A stretch of DNA of 64,000 bases, taken from Akkermansiaceae bacterium UBA956. GTDB lineage: Bacteria > Verrucomicrobiota > Verrucomicrobiia > Verrucomicrobiales > Akkermansiaceae. Position numbers and translations under genes: made by a program. Within the stretch, counting starts at the first letter, position 1; each line of letters starts with the position of its first letter. Where the stretch lies: NCBI GenBank assembly GCA_002293145.1, contig DBCO01000040.1, positions 1 through 64,000 on the forward strand. The letters run 5' to 3'. This document shows, piece after piece, positions 26,653 to 35,351 of the stretch. The notes beneath the pieces were generated by a model. That model was not told the origin of the DNA, searched no databases, and saw nothing but the letters and a program-made list of their open reading frames with translations.

Positions 26653-28083
26653 ATGTCCTGGACACCCATTCATTGCCCTGCCTACATCGCAGGCCAACCC
26701 GTCGAAACGGGAAAAACGCTCGATGTCCGCTATCCCTTCGATGCCTCACTCACGGGCACCGTTACGATGGTCGGTCGCGAGCATCTCGAAGCTGCCATCA
26801 ACGCCGCGCTTGCTCCTGAAAACAAAACGCTCAGTCGTTATGAGCGCTCGATGATTTTGCGCAAAGCCGCAGCCTTGCTGGCTGAACGACGTGAAGAATT
26901 TGCTCGTCTAATCACCCGTGAAACCGGATTGTGCATGAAGGAATCTCGCTACGAGACAGGTCGTAGTTCTGATGTGTTAGAGTTCGCGGCGATGGAAGCT
27001 TTGCGCGATGATGGCCAGGTGTATTCCTGTGATATTAGCCCGATGGGCAAGGCGCGCCGCATCATTACCACGCGCTATCCCGTAAACTTGATCGCTGCGA
27101 TCACTCCCTTCAATCATCCTCTCAATCAGGTGGCTCACAAACTCGCCCCTGCCATCGCCGCTGGTGCACCGGTGATCCTCAAGCCTTCGGAGCGCACTCC
27201 GCTGACAGCGCTAAAATTTGCCGGAATTCTCTTCGAAGCTGGCCTGCCCGGCTGGATGCTTTCAATGTTCGTTGGTTCACTCGATGAAGTCATCAACCCG
27301 ATGATCGAAGACCCGCGCGCGGAAGTTGTCACCTTCACGGGCTCTGTCGAAATCGGCAAAGCCATTGCCACGCGTGCGGGTTACAAAAAACTCTGCCTAG
27401 AGCTCGGTGGAAATTCACCGCTCATCGTGCTGGCCGATGCCGATCTCGATCTCGCTGCAAAGCTCGCTTGCGAAGGATCATTCCGCAACTCGGGACAACG
27501 CTGCACGGCAGTGAAGCGCATCTTGGTCGTGCCAGAAATTCAAGAGGCCTTTACCGCGAAGTTTGTGAACCTTGCCAAAACGTATCTCTCCGGTGATCCC
27601 GAAAGTGATAGCACTGTGGTCGGCACGGTGATAAGCGAAGACTCGGCGAAATTGTTAGAGAGACGCGTAAACGATGCCGTCGCGATGGGTGCAAAAGTTC
27701 TGTTAGGCGGGGGTCGCACAGGTTCTCTGTTAGAGCCGACAATCCTTACCAATGTTCCGCGCGAAGCAGAAGTGGTCGACGAAGAAAGCTTCGGCCCGCT
27801 CGCGCCGATCGTCACTGTCAAAGATCTCGACGATGCCATTGCGTATTACAATGGTGGGCGATTCGGCCTCAGCAGTGCTGTGGTGACCAACGATCTAGCT
27901 GCAGCGATGAAGGCGGCGAAGGAACTCAAGACGGGCACCACCAACATTAACGAAGTACCGGGATATCGACTCGAACACACGCCCTTCGGTGGTGTGCGCG
28001 ATTCGGGTCTTGGCATCAAAGAAGGCGTCACCGAGGCGATGAAATTCTTCTCGCATGTCAAAACCTTCTCCCTCCCTTGGTAA
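26653..28083 (+). CDS. phnY: Phosphonoacetaldehyde dehydrogenase
   Basis: This 476-residue NAD-dependent aldehyde dehydrogenase oxidises phosphonoacetaldehyde to phosphonoacetate. Family landmarks are present: TPFNHPLNQVAHK (about 151-163), KPSERTPL (177-184), the FTGSVEIGK cofactor turn (228-236), general base E250 (LCLELGGNSPL) and nucleophile C284 (NSGQRCTAVKR). The C-terminal part EESFGPLAP and FGGVRDSGLG are normal. The family alone would not give the substrate. The position between phnA and phnW, as in characterised clusters, makes phosphonoacetaldehyde very likely. The ATG at 26653 has no Shine-Dalgarno sequence. Expected to act in the cytosol within the phnA-phnY-phnW transcription unit. 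Confidence 0.93.
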   Translation: MSWTPIHCPAYIAGQPVETGKTLDVRYPFDASLTGTVTMVGREHLEAAINAALAPENKTLSRYERSMILRKAAALLAERREEFARLITRETGLCMKESRYETGRSSDVLEFAAMEALRDDGQVYSCDISPMGKARRIITTRYPVNLIAAITPFNHPLNQVAHKLAPAIAAGAPVILKPSERTPLTALKFAGILFEAGLPGWMLSMFVGSLDEVINPMIEDPRAEVVTFTGSVEIGKAIATRAGYKKLCLELGGNSPLIVLADADLDLAAKLACEGSFRNSGQRCTAVKRILVVPEIQEAFTAKFVNLAKTYLSGDPESDSTVVGTVISEDSAKLLERRVNDAVAMGAKVLLGGGRTGSLLEPTILTNVPREAEVVDEESFGPLAPIVTVKDLDDAIAYYNGGRFGLSSAVVTNDLAAAMKAAKELKTGTTNINEVPGYRLEHTPFGGVRDSGLGIKEGVTEAMKFFSHVKTFSLPW

Positions 28084-28115
28084 TTTTTTCCCCTTTCTGA
28101 TCTCAGATCATTTTT

Positions 28116-29234
28116 ATGAATCTCGATAATCCCTACATTCTCCTCACCCCTGGGCCGCTGTCCACTTCACCCACCGTTCGCCAAGCGATGCTGCGCGATT
28201 GGTGCACTTGGGATGACGACTACAATCTCGGCATCGTTACTCCGATCCGCGAAGGCTTGGTGAAACTGGCCACACAAATCGCCCCCGAACAATACACCGC
28301 AGTGCTGATGCAGGGCAGCGGCACATTTTCGGTGGAAGCGATGATTGGCTCTACCGTGCCGCGTGGCGGAAAATTGTTAGTTCTGGCGAATGGCGAATAC
28401 GGCAACCGTTTGGGTCGTATCGCGATTACCTTAGGCATCGAAACGCTCATTCACGATTCTGGCGAACTCGCTCCACCCGAACTCGCGAAACTGGATGCCG
28501 CACTCGCTGCTGATCCGAGCATCGGCCATGTCGTCGTTGTCCACAATGAGACCACCACTGGCATGCTCAATCCGCTGGCAGAAATTGCGCGAATTGTCAA
28601 AGGACATGGTCGCATCTTCCTCGTCGATTCGATGAGCGCCTTCGGTGGTATTCCTCTCGATGTTGCAGAACTCGGCATCGACTTCCTTGTTTCATCCGCA
28701 AACAAATGCATCCAAGGCGTGCCGGGTTTTGGCTTCGTGATCGCCCGCATTTCTGAATTGGAAAACAGCAAAGATCGTTCGCGTTCGGTCTCGCTCGATC
28801 TCTACGATCAATGGCAAGGCATGGAAAAAGGCAAGGGCAAGTGGCGTTTTACCTCGCCGACCCATGTCGTCCGTGCCTTTGCGCAAGCGATGAAAGAACT
28901 TGACGAAGAAGGCGGAGTCGCTGCCCGATTTGCTCGCTACACCGAGAACCAACGTCGATTGGTGGTAGGGATGGAACGTCTTGGCTTCCGCTGTATTTTG
29001 CCGCACGAGCTTCACAGTCCGATCATCACAGGCTTCCATGATCCCGAATCCTCCGAGTATGATTTCAAAAAATTCTACGATCTGCTCAAGGAAAAAGGCT
29101 TTGTGATTTATCCTGGAAAAGTCACTGGCATTGATAGCTTCCGCATCGGCACCATCGGTCATGTTTTCCCCGAAGACATTGATCGACTGATCCTCGCGAT
29201 CGAAAGCGCTCGCTACTGGGTCAGCGGGTTCTGA
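28116..29234 (+). CDS. phnW: 2-aminoethylphosphonate:pyruvate transaminase
   Basis: This 372-residue PLP enzyme moves the amino group of AEP to pyruvate, giving phosphonoacetaldehyde and alanine. The fold-type I features are clear: substrate-binding TPGPLSTSPTVR at 11-22, LMQGSGTFSVEAMI (64-77), HNETTTGMLNP (143-153), D171 (LVDSMSAFGG), which pairs with the PLP ring nitrogen, and Schiff-base lysine K197 (SSANKCIQGVPGFGF). It follows phnY by 32 bases. The last codons (VSGF-stop) overlap, in another frame, coding sequence of a decayed 2-hydroxyacid dehydrogenase, so the extreme C-terminus of PhnW may be derived from foreign sequence. The catalytic part is complete. Confidence 0.95.
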   Translation: MNLDNPYILLTPGPLSTSPTVRQAMLRDWCTWDDDYNLGIVTPIREGLVKLATQIAPEQYTAVLMQGSGTFSVEAMIGSTVPRGGKLLVLANGEYGNRLGRIAITLGIETLIHDSGELAPPELAKLDAALAADPSIGHVVVVHNETTTGMLNPLAEIARIVKGHGRIFLVDSMSAFGGIPLDVAELGIDFLVSSANKCIQGVPGFGFVIARISELENSKDRSRSVSLDLYDQWQGMEKGKGKWRFTSPTHVVRAFAQAMKELDEEGGVAARFARYTENQRRLVVGMERLGFRCILPHELHSPIITGFHDPESSEYDFKKFYDLLKEKGFVIYPGKVTGIDSFRIGTIGHVFPEDIDRLILAIESARYWVSGF

Positions 29235-29746
29235 TTTCGGGCTATGGAGCCATTGCGGCACGATTAGTTGAGTGCTTAGCTGCTTTTCGCATGGATGTCG
29301 TTGCGATGCGTCGTAGGCCGCACGGCGATGAATCAGTGTTCATGATTTCGTTAGAAAATTTCGGTAGTGAATCTGCGGTGGCGGATCATGTGATCAATAT
29401 TTTGCCCGAAAATGCGGAGAGCCGATCCTATTTCAGTGCTTCACGATTTTCTTTGATGAAGCAAGCCGCGGTGTTTTACAACATTGGTCGAGGAACGACG
29501 GTGGATCAAGAAGCCCTGGCGGATGCGTTAGAGTCGGGCCATCTTGCTGCTGCGTGGTTGGATGTAACTGACCCCGAACCCTTGGCACAAGGGCATCGCT
29601 TGTGGTCAGCGCCGCATTGCTACATCACACCACATACCGCAGGTGGCCATACTTTTGAGGCCGGTTCACTAGTTCGGTATTTCCTCGGCAACTTGCGGAG
29701 ATTTGAGCGTGGTGAGCGATTGAGCGATCAGATCATGTGGGCGTAA
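29222..29746 (+). pseudogene. 3' half of a D-2-hydroxyacid dehydrogenase gene
   Basis: The frame is open from within the end of phnW through QRVLISGYGAIAARLVECLA (a Rossmann GxGxIA motif, 29222-29281), then VADHVINILPENAESRSYFS, FYNIGRGTTVDQEALADALE and HCYITPHTAGG to a stop at 29746. These are the NAD-binding-domain landmarks of the D-isomer 2-hydroxyacid dehydrogenase family. The N-terminal half, about 130 residues that complete the substrate domain, is absent, and its place is taken by phnW. No start codon other than an internal ATG at 29291 is available. I judge it a remnant left by a deletion or insertion whose junction is near 29195-29225. Confidence 0.75.
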
Positions 29747-29806
29747 TTTCGTTTCTTGCAAAAAAGACAACGGCTGTAATTAATTTCGTCATTTTCCCTT
29801 CTAGGA

Positions 29807-32209
29807 TTAAAGACCGTTTGTCGATTCTTCGATGGACTCGATGCGCCAGAAGCGTCTTGGCTCATTCGTGAGCCAAGTTCCTAAGCCCTGCCAAGAGCCG
29901 TCGCCGGGGAGGCTGACGACGGGTGCAGCGCTGAAGTCGAGATTGGTGGAGGTTTTGAGGTAATGCCGAAAACCAACTTTGGTGAGTGCAGAAACCGTGG
30001 CCTCACTGCGGACTGTTTGGGTGTCTACTACCCAGCTGAGCGGGCTGTTGAAGTAGCTATGGGCGTCCCATTCGAGAATACTGACGGGTGTGGAATTGTT
30101 CGATGTGCTGTAGCTCATGCCCATGCCGGGGAGTTTCTGATAGAGCATGTGGAGAACGCCAGCGGTTTTCCAGCGGTATTCATCATAGGTTGCTTCCCAT
30201 TGGCCGATATTTTCGAAGGTGAGATTCATGCGCGACCAATCGTTGCGATTCGGGTCTTGCGCGAGAGGTTTGGAAAAAACCACGGTGATGCCATCGACGC
30301 GGTTGTCATTGTAGAGAACGATGATTCGGTCTGCTGCATCTGTTAGTACGATCGGTCTGCCCATGAAACTGGAACCCAATTGGGCTTCGGAGTATCGAGT
30401 GGCTGGGTTGTCGATGTTTCGTGCGGAGACGGTTCTTTGCTGCCAAGTGGTGCCATTGTGGAAAAAGATGTTGTATTGCCGGGTGTGATTGCCCGTAGCC
30501 GATTGATCCGCCCACCAGTTGGCGATGATGGGTCGACCTGCACTGTCGGTCGTCATGCCCGACTCGTTCATGATGCTGTGACCTTCGGCGAGGTTCTTGA
30601 CGATTTCCGGGACATGGTTAGCACCGAGGTTTTTGAAGCTGGCATCCTCCACGATCGGAACATTGATCGAACTGCCATTGGATCGCTGCCAAGTGGTTCC
30701 TCCATCCGCCGAGCGCAGATAAACATAGCGATGATTGGTTTGGTAGCCTGATTGTCCTGCGGGCGAGTCGCCATTGTAGCGAAAAACACCTGCGAGGTGG
30801 ATCATGCCATCGGGACCGAGCGTGATGCGGTCAGGGTAAAAGCAATTGTCGGGCACATGACCGAGGCCGAGCATGAATGGTTGAGCAAAGCCGCTGCCAT
30901 TGGTGTGAACGGGTGACCAAGTCGAGGTGGCCACCGAATAGCGGTTCAGATACCAATCGCCGTTTCCCGAACCTCCTTCGCGGAAAAGGAATAGGACGTC
31001 GCCATTCGGCAGCGTTTGGAATTTCGGATAGGTGACACCATTTTCCTGCCCCGTCATGCCTGCGGTGCCAAGACTTGTCATAAAAATCGGTGTTTTGCCG
31101 AGGACGGATGCCGTGCTTTTCGCATAGAGCAGAGCATTCACGTGCATGCCCCAACTCATGTGCAGGAATCCGTTCCCGTCAATGGCGCAACTGATCACGT
31201 TGTGGGTGTCATTGATGTTAAACGATAGGAAATTGGTGGAGAAAAATTCCCACTGCAATTCTCCGACGTAGCGTCGACCAATGACGATGGTGTTATTTGC
31301 AGCGTTTGCGGTATCACTGGCGTGACGACGGTAGTAGGCGATGATTTGGCGATTGCCGACGGTGATGAGATTGTTTTGCGCAAAGGCGATCGAATTGATC
31401 GCTGAGCCAGCGTAGCCATTTTCATCCGTCGCAGGATTTCCATCGCTCACCGGACTGAAGGAGATCAGTGGTTGCAATACGGGTGCGACAGGATCAGACG
31501 GACTTTGGCTGAGGGAAAATGATAGCAAGGTCCCCGTGACGGCGGTGTTTGATCTGGCAAAGCCTACTGAGGTAATGTCCTCATCGAGCATGGTCGCGGT
31601 GGGGCGAACCATGGTGTATGTTGCATCGGCAGGACGTTTGGCATACCATGTAGAGGTCCATGTGCCGGGGCCGCCTGTGGTATCGAGTACGATGCGGAGT
31701 TCGATGGTGCCGCCGGTGCCACCTGTCCAATTTGCCCAGACGACGCCATTGGCCGTGCCGCCACTCGAAGTGGAGCCGTTGCCAAGAAAGGACGAGTTGG
31801 TAGTAGATGCTGGCGTAGCAGAACCTCGCATAAACATCCATGATCGTCCCGTCACGTTGGTGCCGATGAAGCGTTCATTTGCCCCTGCGACGGTGCTTTG
31901 ACCTTTGGCAAAACCCAGCGCGAGCCAATCGTTGTTGCCGGCAATAGCTGTGGCGGTGAATTTCGTGTCTAAGGTATAAACCTTTCCTTGCTTCGGTATG
32001 AAGGCGAGAGTTGCACTACCACCATCAGTACCGCTAACGTTGCCGTTGGCGCCGAATTGCGGAGAAGCGAGCCACGCAAGATTGCCTGGGCGGATATCGG
32101 GCATCGCTCCGTGAAGAGTGCCGCTGCCGTCAAAATTGTCCGAAAAAATCACGTTGCCGGCAAGAGGTAAAATAGAACTGATCAGGAGTGCGACAGCGCG
32201 GAAAATCAT
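29807..32209 (-). CDS. Secreted BNR_4-type repeat protein with C-terminal module
   Basis: About 800 residues. The ATG at 32209 gives a clean signal peptide (MIFRAVALLISSILPLAG); the frame extends to 32239. An N-terminal jelly-roll lectin-like domain covers about 20-245 (VIFSDNFDGSGTLHG, LDEDITSVGFARSNTA). From about 265 to 690 the sequence matches BNR_4-type beta-propeller proteins of polysaccharide-use clusters (NDTHNVISCAIDGNGFLHMS, WGMHVNALLYAKS, TYPKFQTLPNGDVLFLFREG). The last 60 residues contain T-S-T-N-L and PRRFWRIES, matching the C-terminal module of two other secreted proteins here. BNR_4 proteins include polysaccharide lyases, but no catalytic assignment is possible from reading alone. 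It converges on the phosphonate island. Confidence 0.75.
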   Translation of the reverse strand: MIFRAVALLISSILPLAGNVIFSDNFDGSGTLHGAMPDIRPGNLAWLASPQFGANGNVSGTDGGSATLAFIPKQGKVYTLDTKFTATAIAGNNDWLALGFAKGQSTVAGANERFIGTNVTGRSWMFMRGSATPASTTNSSFLGNGSTSSGGTANGVVWANWTGGTGGTIELRIVLDTTGGPGTWTSTWYAKRPADATYTMVRPTATMLDEDITSVGFARSNTAVTGTLLSFSLSQSPSDPVAPVLQPLISFSPVSDGNPATDENGYAGSAINSIAFAQNNLITVGNRQIIAYYRRHASDTANAANNTIVIGRRYVGELQWEFFSTNFLSFNINDTHNVISCAIDGNGFLHMSWGMHVNALLYAKSTASVLGKTPIFMTSLGTAGMTGQENGVTYPKFQTLPNGDVLFLFREGGSGNGDWYLNRYSVATSTWSPVHTNGSGFAQPFMLGLGHVPDNCFYPDRITLGPDGMIHLAGVFRYNGDSPAGQSGYQTNHRYVYLRSADGGTTWQRSNGSSINVPIVEDASFKNLGANHVPEIVKNLAEGHSIMNESGMTTDSAGRPIIANWWADQSATGNHTRQYNIFFHNGTTWQQRTVSARNIDNPATRYSEAQLGSSFMGRPIVLTDAADRIIVLYNDNRVDGITVVFSKPLAQDPNRNDWSRMNLTFENIGQWEATYDEYRWKTAGVLHMLYQKLPGMGMSYSTSNNSTPVSILEWDAHSYFNSPLSWVVDTQTVRSEATVSALTKVGFRHYLKTSTNLDFSAAPVVSLPGDGSWQGLGTWLTNEPRRFWRIESIEESTNGL

Positions 32210-32329
32210 TTCATGGATCAATAAGCGACGAAGCATCAAGAATCAAGTGATTTTGGAGCCATGCAATTCCGGGATTGTGCGCGATCATTCGATGAACAAT
32301 TCGGCGATTTTTTCGCGTAAGCCTTTTTC

Positions 32330-33412
32330 ATGAAAAATGGTTTCGTTGCTCTTGTAGCTTTTGCTTTTCTGGTTCAGGGCGTGTTTGCTGATTCTGTTGC
32401 GACTCTGGCGGGCACGGGGAGCAAAGGGTTTTCGGGCGATCGTCGGGCGGCGACTAAAGCGAAATTGAACAACGTCTATGGCATTGGTCGAGGGCCTGAT
32501 GGGTATCTTTATTTTTGCGACATGGACAACGCGCGGGTCCGACGAGTGAGTTCTGCTGGAAACATCGAAACCTACGCCGGAAACGGCAAGCGTGGGTTTG
32601 ACGGCGATGGTGGCTCTGCTGAGCGGGCATCCTTGAGCATGCCCTATGAAATGGCCTGGGATCAGCAGGGTAATCTCTATGTGGTCGATCTCGGCAATCA
32701 TAATGTGCGTCGGATCGATGCCAAAACGCGCAAGATTTCGACGATTGTCGGCACGGGAAAAGCGGGCTTTGGCGGTGATGGTGGGCCTGCTGCGGCAGCG
32801 CAATTGAATCAACCGCACAGTCTCGCATTTGATGCGGCGGACAATTTATACATTTGCGATATCATGACCCATCGGATTCGCCGAGTGGATCGCAAAACGG
32901 GCATCATCAGCACGTGGTGTGGCACCGGTGAAGCGAAGACGGCAAGCGATGGTTCGCCGATTCAAGGATCGCCGGTGCATGGGCCGCGCGCGATCACTTT
33001 TGCTGCCGATGGTACCGGCTATCTCGCCCTGCGCGAGGGCAATGCTGTGCTATTGCTAGATCCGAAAAAAAACCGCATGCAGCGCATCGCGGGAAATGGC
33101 AAACAAGGCTTCACGGGAAATGGCGGACCGGCGTTGCAGGCAACTTTATCGGGACCAAAAGGCATAGCGCTCGATGCAGCAGGGAATGTCTATCTCGCCG
33201 ATACCGAATCGCATTCCATTCGCGTCATCGACATGAAACGTGGCATCATCGATGTCATCGTCGGCAACGGCAGTCGTGGAGACGGCCCCGATGGCAATGC
33301 TCCAACGGATTGCAAACTCGCCCGCCCGCACGGCGTTTTCGTCGAAAAAGACGGCTCAGTGCTCATCGGCGATAGTGAAAATCACCGTGTGCGAGTGTGG
33401 CGTAATGAATGA
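32330..33412 (+). CDS. Secreted NHL-repeat beta-propeller protein
   Basis: 360 residues with a signal peptide (about 1-20, FAFLVQGVFADSV). The mature part is made of about six NHL repeats, each with a variant of DxxGNLYVxDxxNHxVRRID followed by a GNGxxGFxGDGGPA turn (FSGDRRAATKAKLNNVYGIG, GFDGDGGSAERASLSMPYEM, GFGGDGGPAAAAQLNQPHSL, FTGNGGPALQATLSGPKGIA). NHL propellers bind proteins, RNA or glycans; the secreted bacterial versions have no assigned role. It is read divergently from the BNR_4 gene and converges on the cyclase gene at 33457 with a 44-base gap. Confidence 0.85.
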   Translation: MKNGFVALVAFAFLVQGVFADSVATLAGTGSKGFSGDRRAATKAKLNNVYGIGRGPDGYLYFCDMDNARVRRVSSAGNIETYAGNGKRGFDGDGGSAERASLSMPYEMAWDQQGNLYVVDLGNHNVRRIDAKTRKISTIVGTGKAGFGGDGGPAAAAQLNQPHSLAFDAADNLYICDIMTHRIRRVDRKTGIISTWCGTGEAKTASDGSPIQGSPVHGPRAITFAADGTGYLALREGNAVLLLDPKKNRMQRIAGNGKQGFTGNGGPALQATLSGPKGIALDAAGNVYLADTESHSIRVIDMKRGIIDVIVGNGSRGDGPDGNAPTDCKLARPHGVFVEKDGSVLIGDSENHRVRVWRNE

Positions 33413-33456
33413 AAAAATTCGATACCGAGACAGTGGTTGGTTTCATGCTGTTCCAG

Positions 33457-34293
33457 TCATTGCCCTTTCTCTGGCTCTAGAGCGATCTGGTAGATCTTGG
33501 GCCAGCATTTTCCTGTGACGAAGAGTGCTTGGCTTTCTGAGTCGTAAGCGATGCCGTTGAGCACGTGGTCGGGATGGGTGATGGATTCCTTTGCGTGGAT
33601 GCCCGTGAGGTCGAGGGTTCCAAGGACCTTGCCCGATTTCGGATCGATGCGAATGATGCGATCGGTCTGCCAGATGTTGGCAAAAATTTCGCCTTCGATG
33701 AATTCGAGTTCGTTGAGTTGATCGATGGCATTTCTTCCGTCCACAACGGTGAGTTCGCGCAGGACACGAAAGCTTTTGGGGTCGATGAATTGGAGCTTGG
33801 TGGAGCCATTGCTCATGATTAAATGATTGCCATCATCGGTGAGTCCCCAGCCTTCGCCTTGGTAACTGAAGTTTTTTTGCCAAGCGAGCGTGGTGGCATC
33901 GTAGATGAATCCTTGTTGGTTTTGCCAAGTCAGTTGGTAGAGCTTGCCGTTGAGTTCGGTGAGGCCTTCGCCAAAAAACTCGGCACTCAGTTTGCGCTCG
34001 ATGAGAATTTTTCCTGTTTCGATTTCTATTTTCCGTAGCCAAGTGGTATTGTGCCCACCGGTGCTCTCGATGAAATTTCCCGCGTGCACGATGAGTCCTT
34101 GGGTGAAGGCGCGGGTGTCGTGAGGTAGCTCCTTAATGACGCGATAGCTCAGATCGCGATGTTGTTGCCATGCGGGTGCAGGTCGCGCAGTTGCCGTCGC
34201 ATTTTCTGCAGGCGATGTTTCTTTAGCTGGCTTTTTTTGGCAACTGCCCAGAGTGATCGGGCAGAGCAGAAGCAGGAAAAAAAAGCGGCGCAT
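33457..34293 (-). CDS. Lipoprotein glutaminyl-peptide cyclotransferase
   Basis: About 278 residues from the ATG at 34293. The N-terminus is a lipoprotein signal (MRRFFFLLLLCPITLGSCQK, lipobox LGSC), so the protein is probably anchored at the inner face of the outer membrane or in the periplasm. The mature domain is the five-bladed propeller of plant/bacterial-type glutaminyl cyclases: LPHDTRAFTQGLIVHAG, FIESTGGHNTTWLRKI, FFGEGLTELNGKLYQLTWQN, GEGWGLTDDGNHLIMSNGS and QLNELEFIEGEIFANIWQTD. The enzyme forms N-terminal pyroglutamate on exported proteins. It follows parB with a 44-base gap on the same strand. Confidence 0.88.
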   Translation of the reverse strand: MRRFFFLLLLCPITLGSCQKKPAKETSPAENATATARPAPAWQQHRDLSYRVIKELPHDTRAFTQGLIVHAGNFIESTGGHNTTWLRKIEIETGKILIERKLSAEFFGEGLTELNGKLYQLTWQNQQGFIYDATTLAWQKNFSYQGEGWGLTDDGNHLIMSNGSTKLQFIDPKSFRVLRELTVVDGRNAIDQLNELEFIEGEIFANIWQTDRIIRIDPKSGKVLGTLDLTGIHAKESITHPDHVLNGIAYDSESQALFVTGKCWPKIYQIALEPEKGQ

Positions 34294-34337
34294 GGCGGTG
34301 ATGGATGAGGATGAGCGACTGCGGTAGCGCGTGCTGA

Positions 34338-35240
34338 TCACTCGTCCACGCCGAGGAGTTCGAGGATGCGTTGGAGGTCGTCGTTGCCGTAGTATTCGAT
34401 TTCGATTTTGCCTTTTTTGGGGCTGTGATTGATGGCAACATGCGTGGCAAAAACATTGCGCAAGCGATTTTCGAGCTCCTGAATGTGGGGTTCGAGATCG
34501 CGCGGTGTGGGCGGCGAAGTTTTGCTGGTCGCGCGGGATGCTGGCGGATTGAGCAGCTCTTGCACGAGCTTCTCGGTGGCGCGCACGGTCAGAGACTTGC
34601 GGATGATTTGATCGGAAGCAAGGAGCTGTGATGCAGGATCTTTTAGAGCGAGCAGTGCTTTGGCGTGGCCGACGCTGATGCGTGCTTGGGCGACTTGAAG
34701 TTGCACGTCATCGTGGAGATCGAGTAGGCGCATGGCGTTGGCTACGCTGGCGCGGGACTTGCCGACGCGGCTGGCGATTTCCTCTTGCTTGAGGGCGTAT
34801 TCTTTAGCGAGACGAATGTAACCAGCGGCTTCCTCCATGGGGTTGAGGTCTTGGCGCTGCATGTTCTCGATGAGCGCCATCTCTAATACATCTTGGTCAT
34901 TGGCTTCGCGTTCGATGACAGGAACGGTAGCGAGACCGAGTTTTTGCGAGGCGCGGAATCGGCGCTCGCCGGCGATGAGTTCGAGCTTGTCGCCGACTCG
35001 GCGGCAGATGAGCGGCTGGATGATGCCGTGTTGGCGGATCGATTCCATGAGCTCATCCAAGGGCGCCTCGACGAAATGTTTTCGCGGTTGCAATGGGCTT
35101 GGCACGATCATCGAGAGCGTGACATCGCGCACGAGTTTGCGCTCATCGGGATGGATGGTCGCTTCCGGCACAGAATTTGCGCCGGCTTGTTTTTTGATCA
35201 ACGCGCCGAGTCCTTTTCCGAGTGCAGGTTTGGTAGCCAT
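34338..35240 (-). CDS. parB: ParB/Spo0J-type chromosome partition protein
   Basis: This 300-residue protein has the standard ParB layout: N-terminal nuclease-like CTP-binding domain (QPRKHFVEAPLDELMESIRQ, GERRFRASQKLGLATVPV with the GERRxRA box), a central helix-turn-helix (EEIASRVGKSRASVANAMRL) and a C-terminal dimer domain after a linker. ParB loads at parS sites and slides as a clamp, working with ParA and SMC. There is no parA on either side: the downstream gene is a glutaminyl cyclase and the upstream one a lactonase. I saw no parS-like 16-mer in the window. Being a housekeeping gene, it may indicate that the origin is not far away, but the absence of parA weakens this. Confidence 0.92.
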   Translation of the reverse strand: MATKPALGKGLGALIKKQAGANSVPEATIHPDERKLVRDVTLSMIVPSPLQPRKHFVEAPLDELMESIRQHGIIQPLICRRVGDKLELIAGERRFRASQKLGLATVPVIEREANDQDVLEMALIENMQRQDLNPMEEAAGYIRLAKEYALKQEEIASRVGKSRASVANAMRLLDLHDDVQLQVAQARISVGHAKALLALKDPASQLLASDQIIRKSLTVRATEKLVQELLNPPASRATSKTSPPTPRDLEPHIQELENRLRNVFATHVAINHSPKKGKIEIEYYGNDDLQRILELLGVDE

Positions 35241-35351
35241 GGGACGAGAAGTATGAAGAAACGTTGGGGAAAAATCAAAGAGGATTTCCAGAGTAATGAT
35301 TGTTTGACCCGCAAACCCTTGCGGTTGCGCGATTTGTGGGTGAAAAAATAT

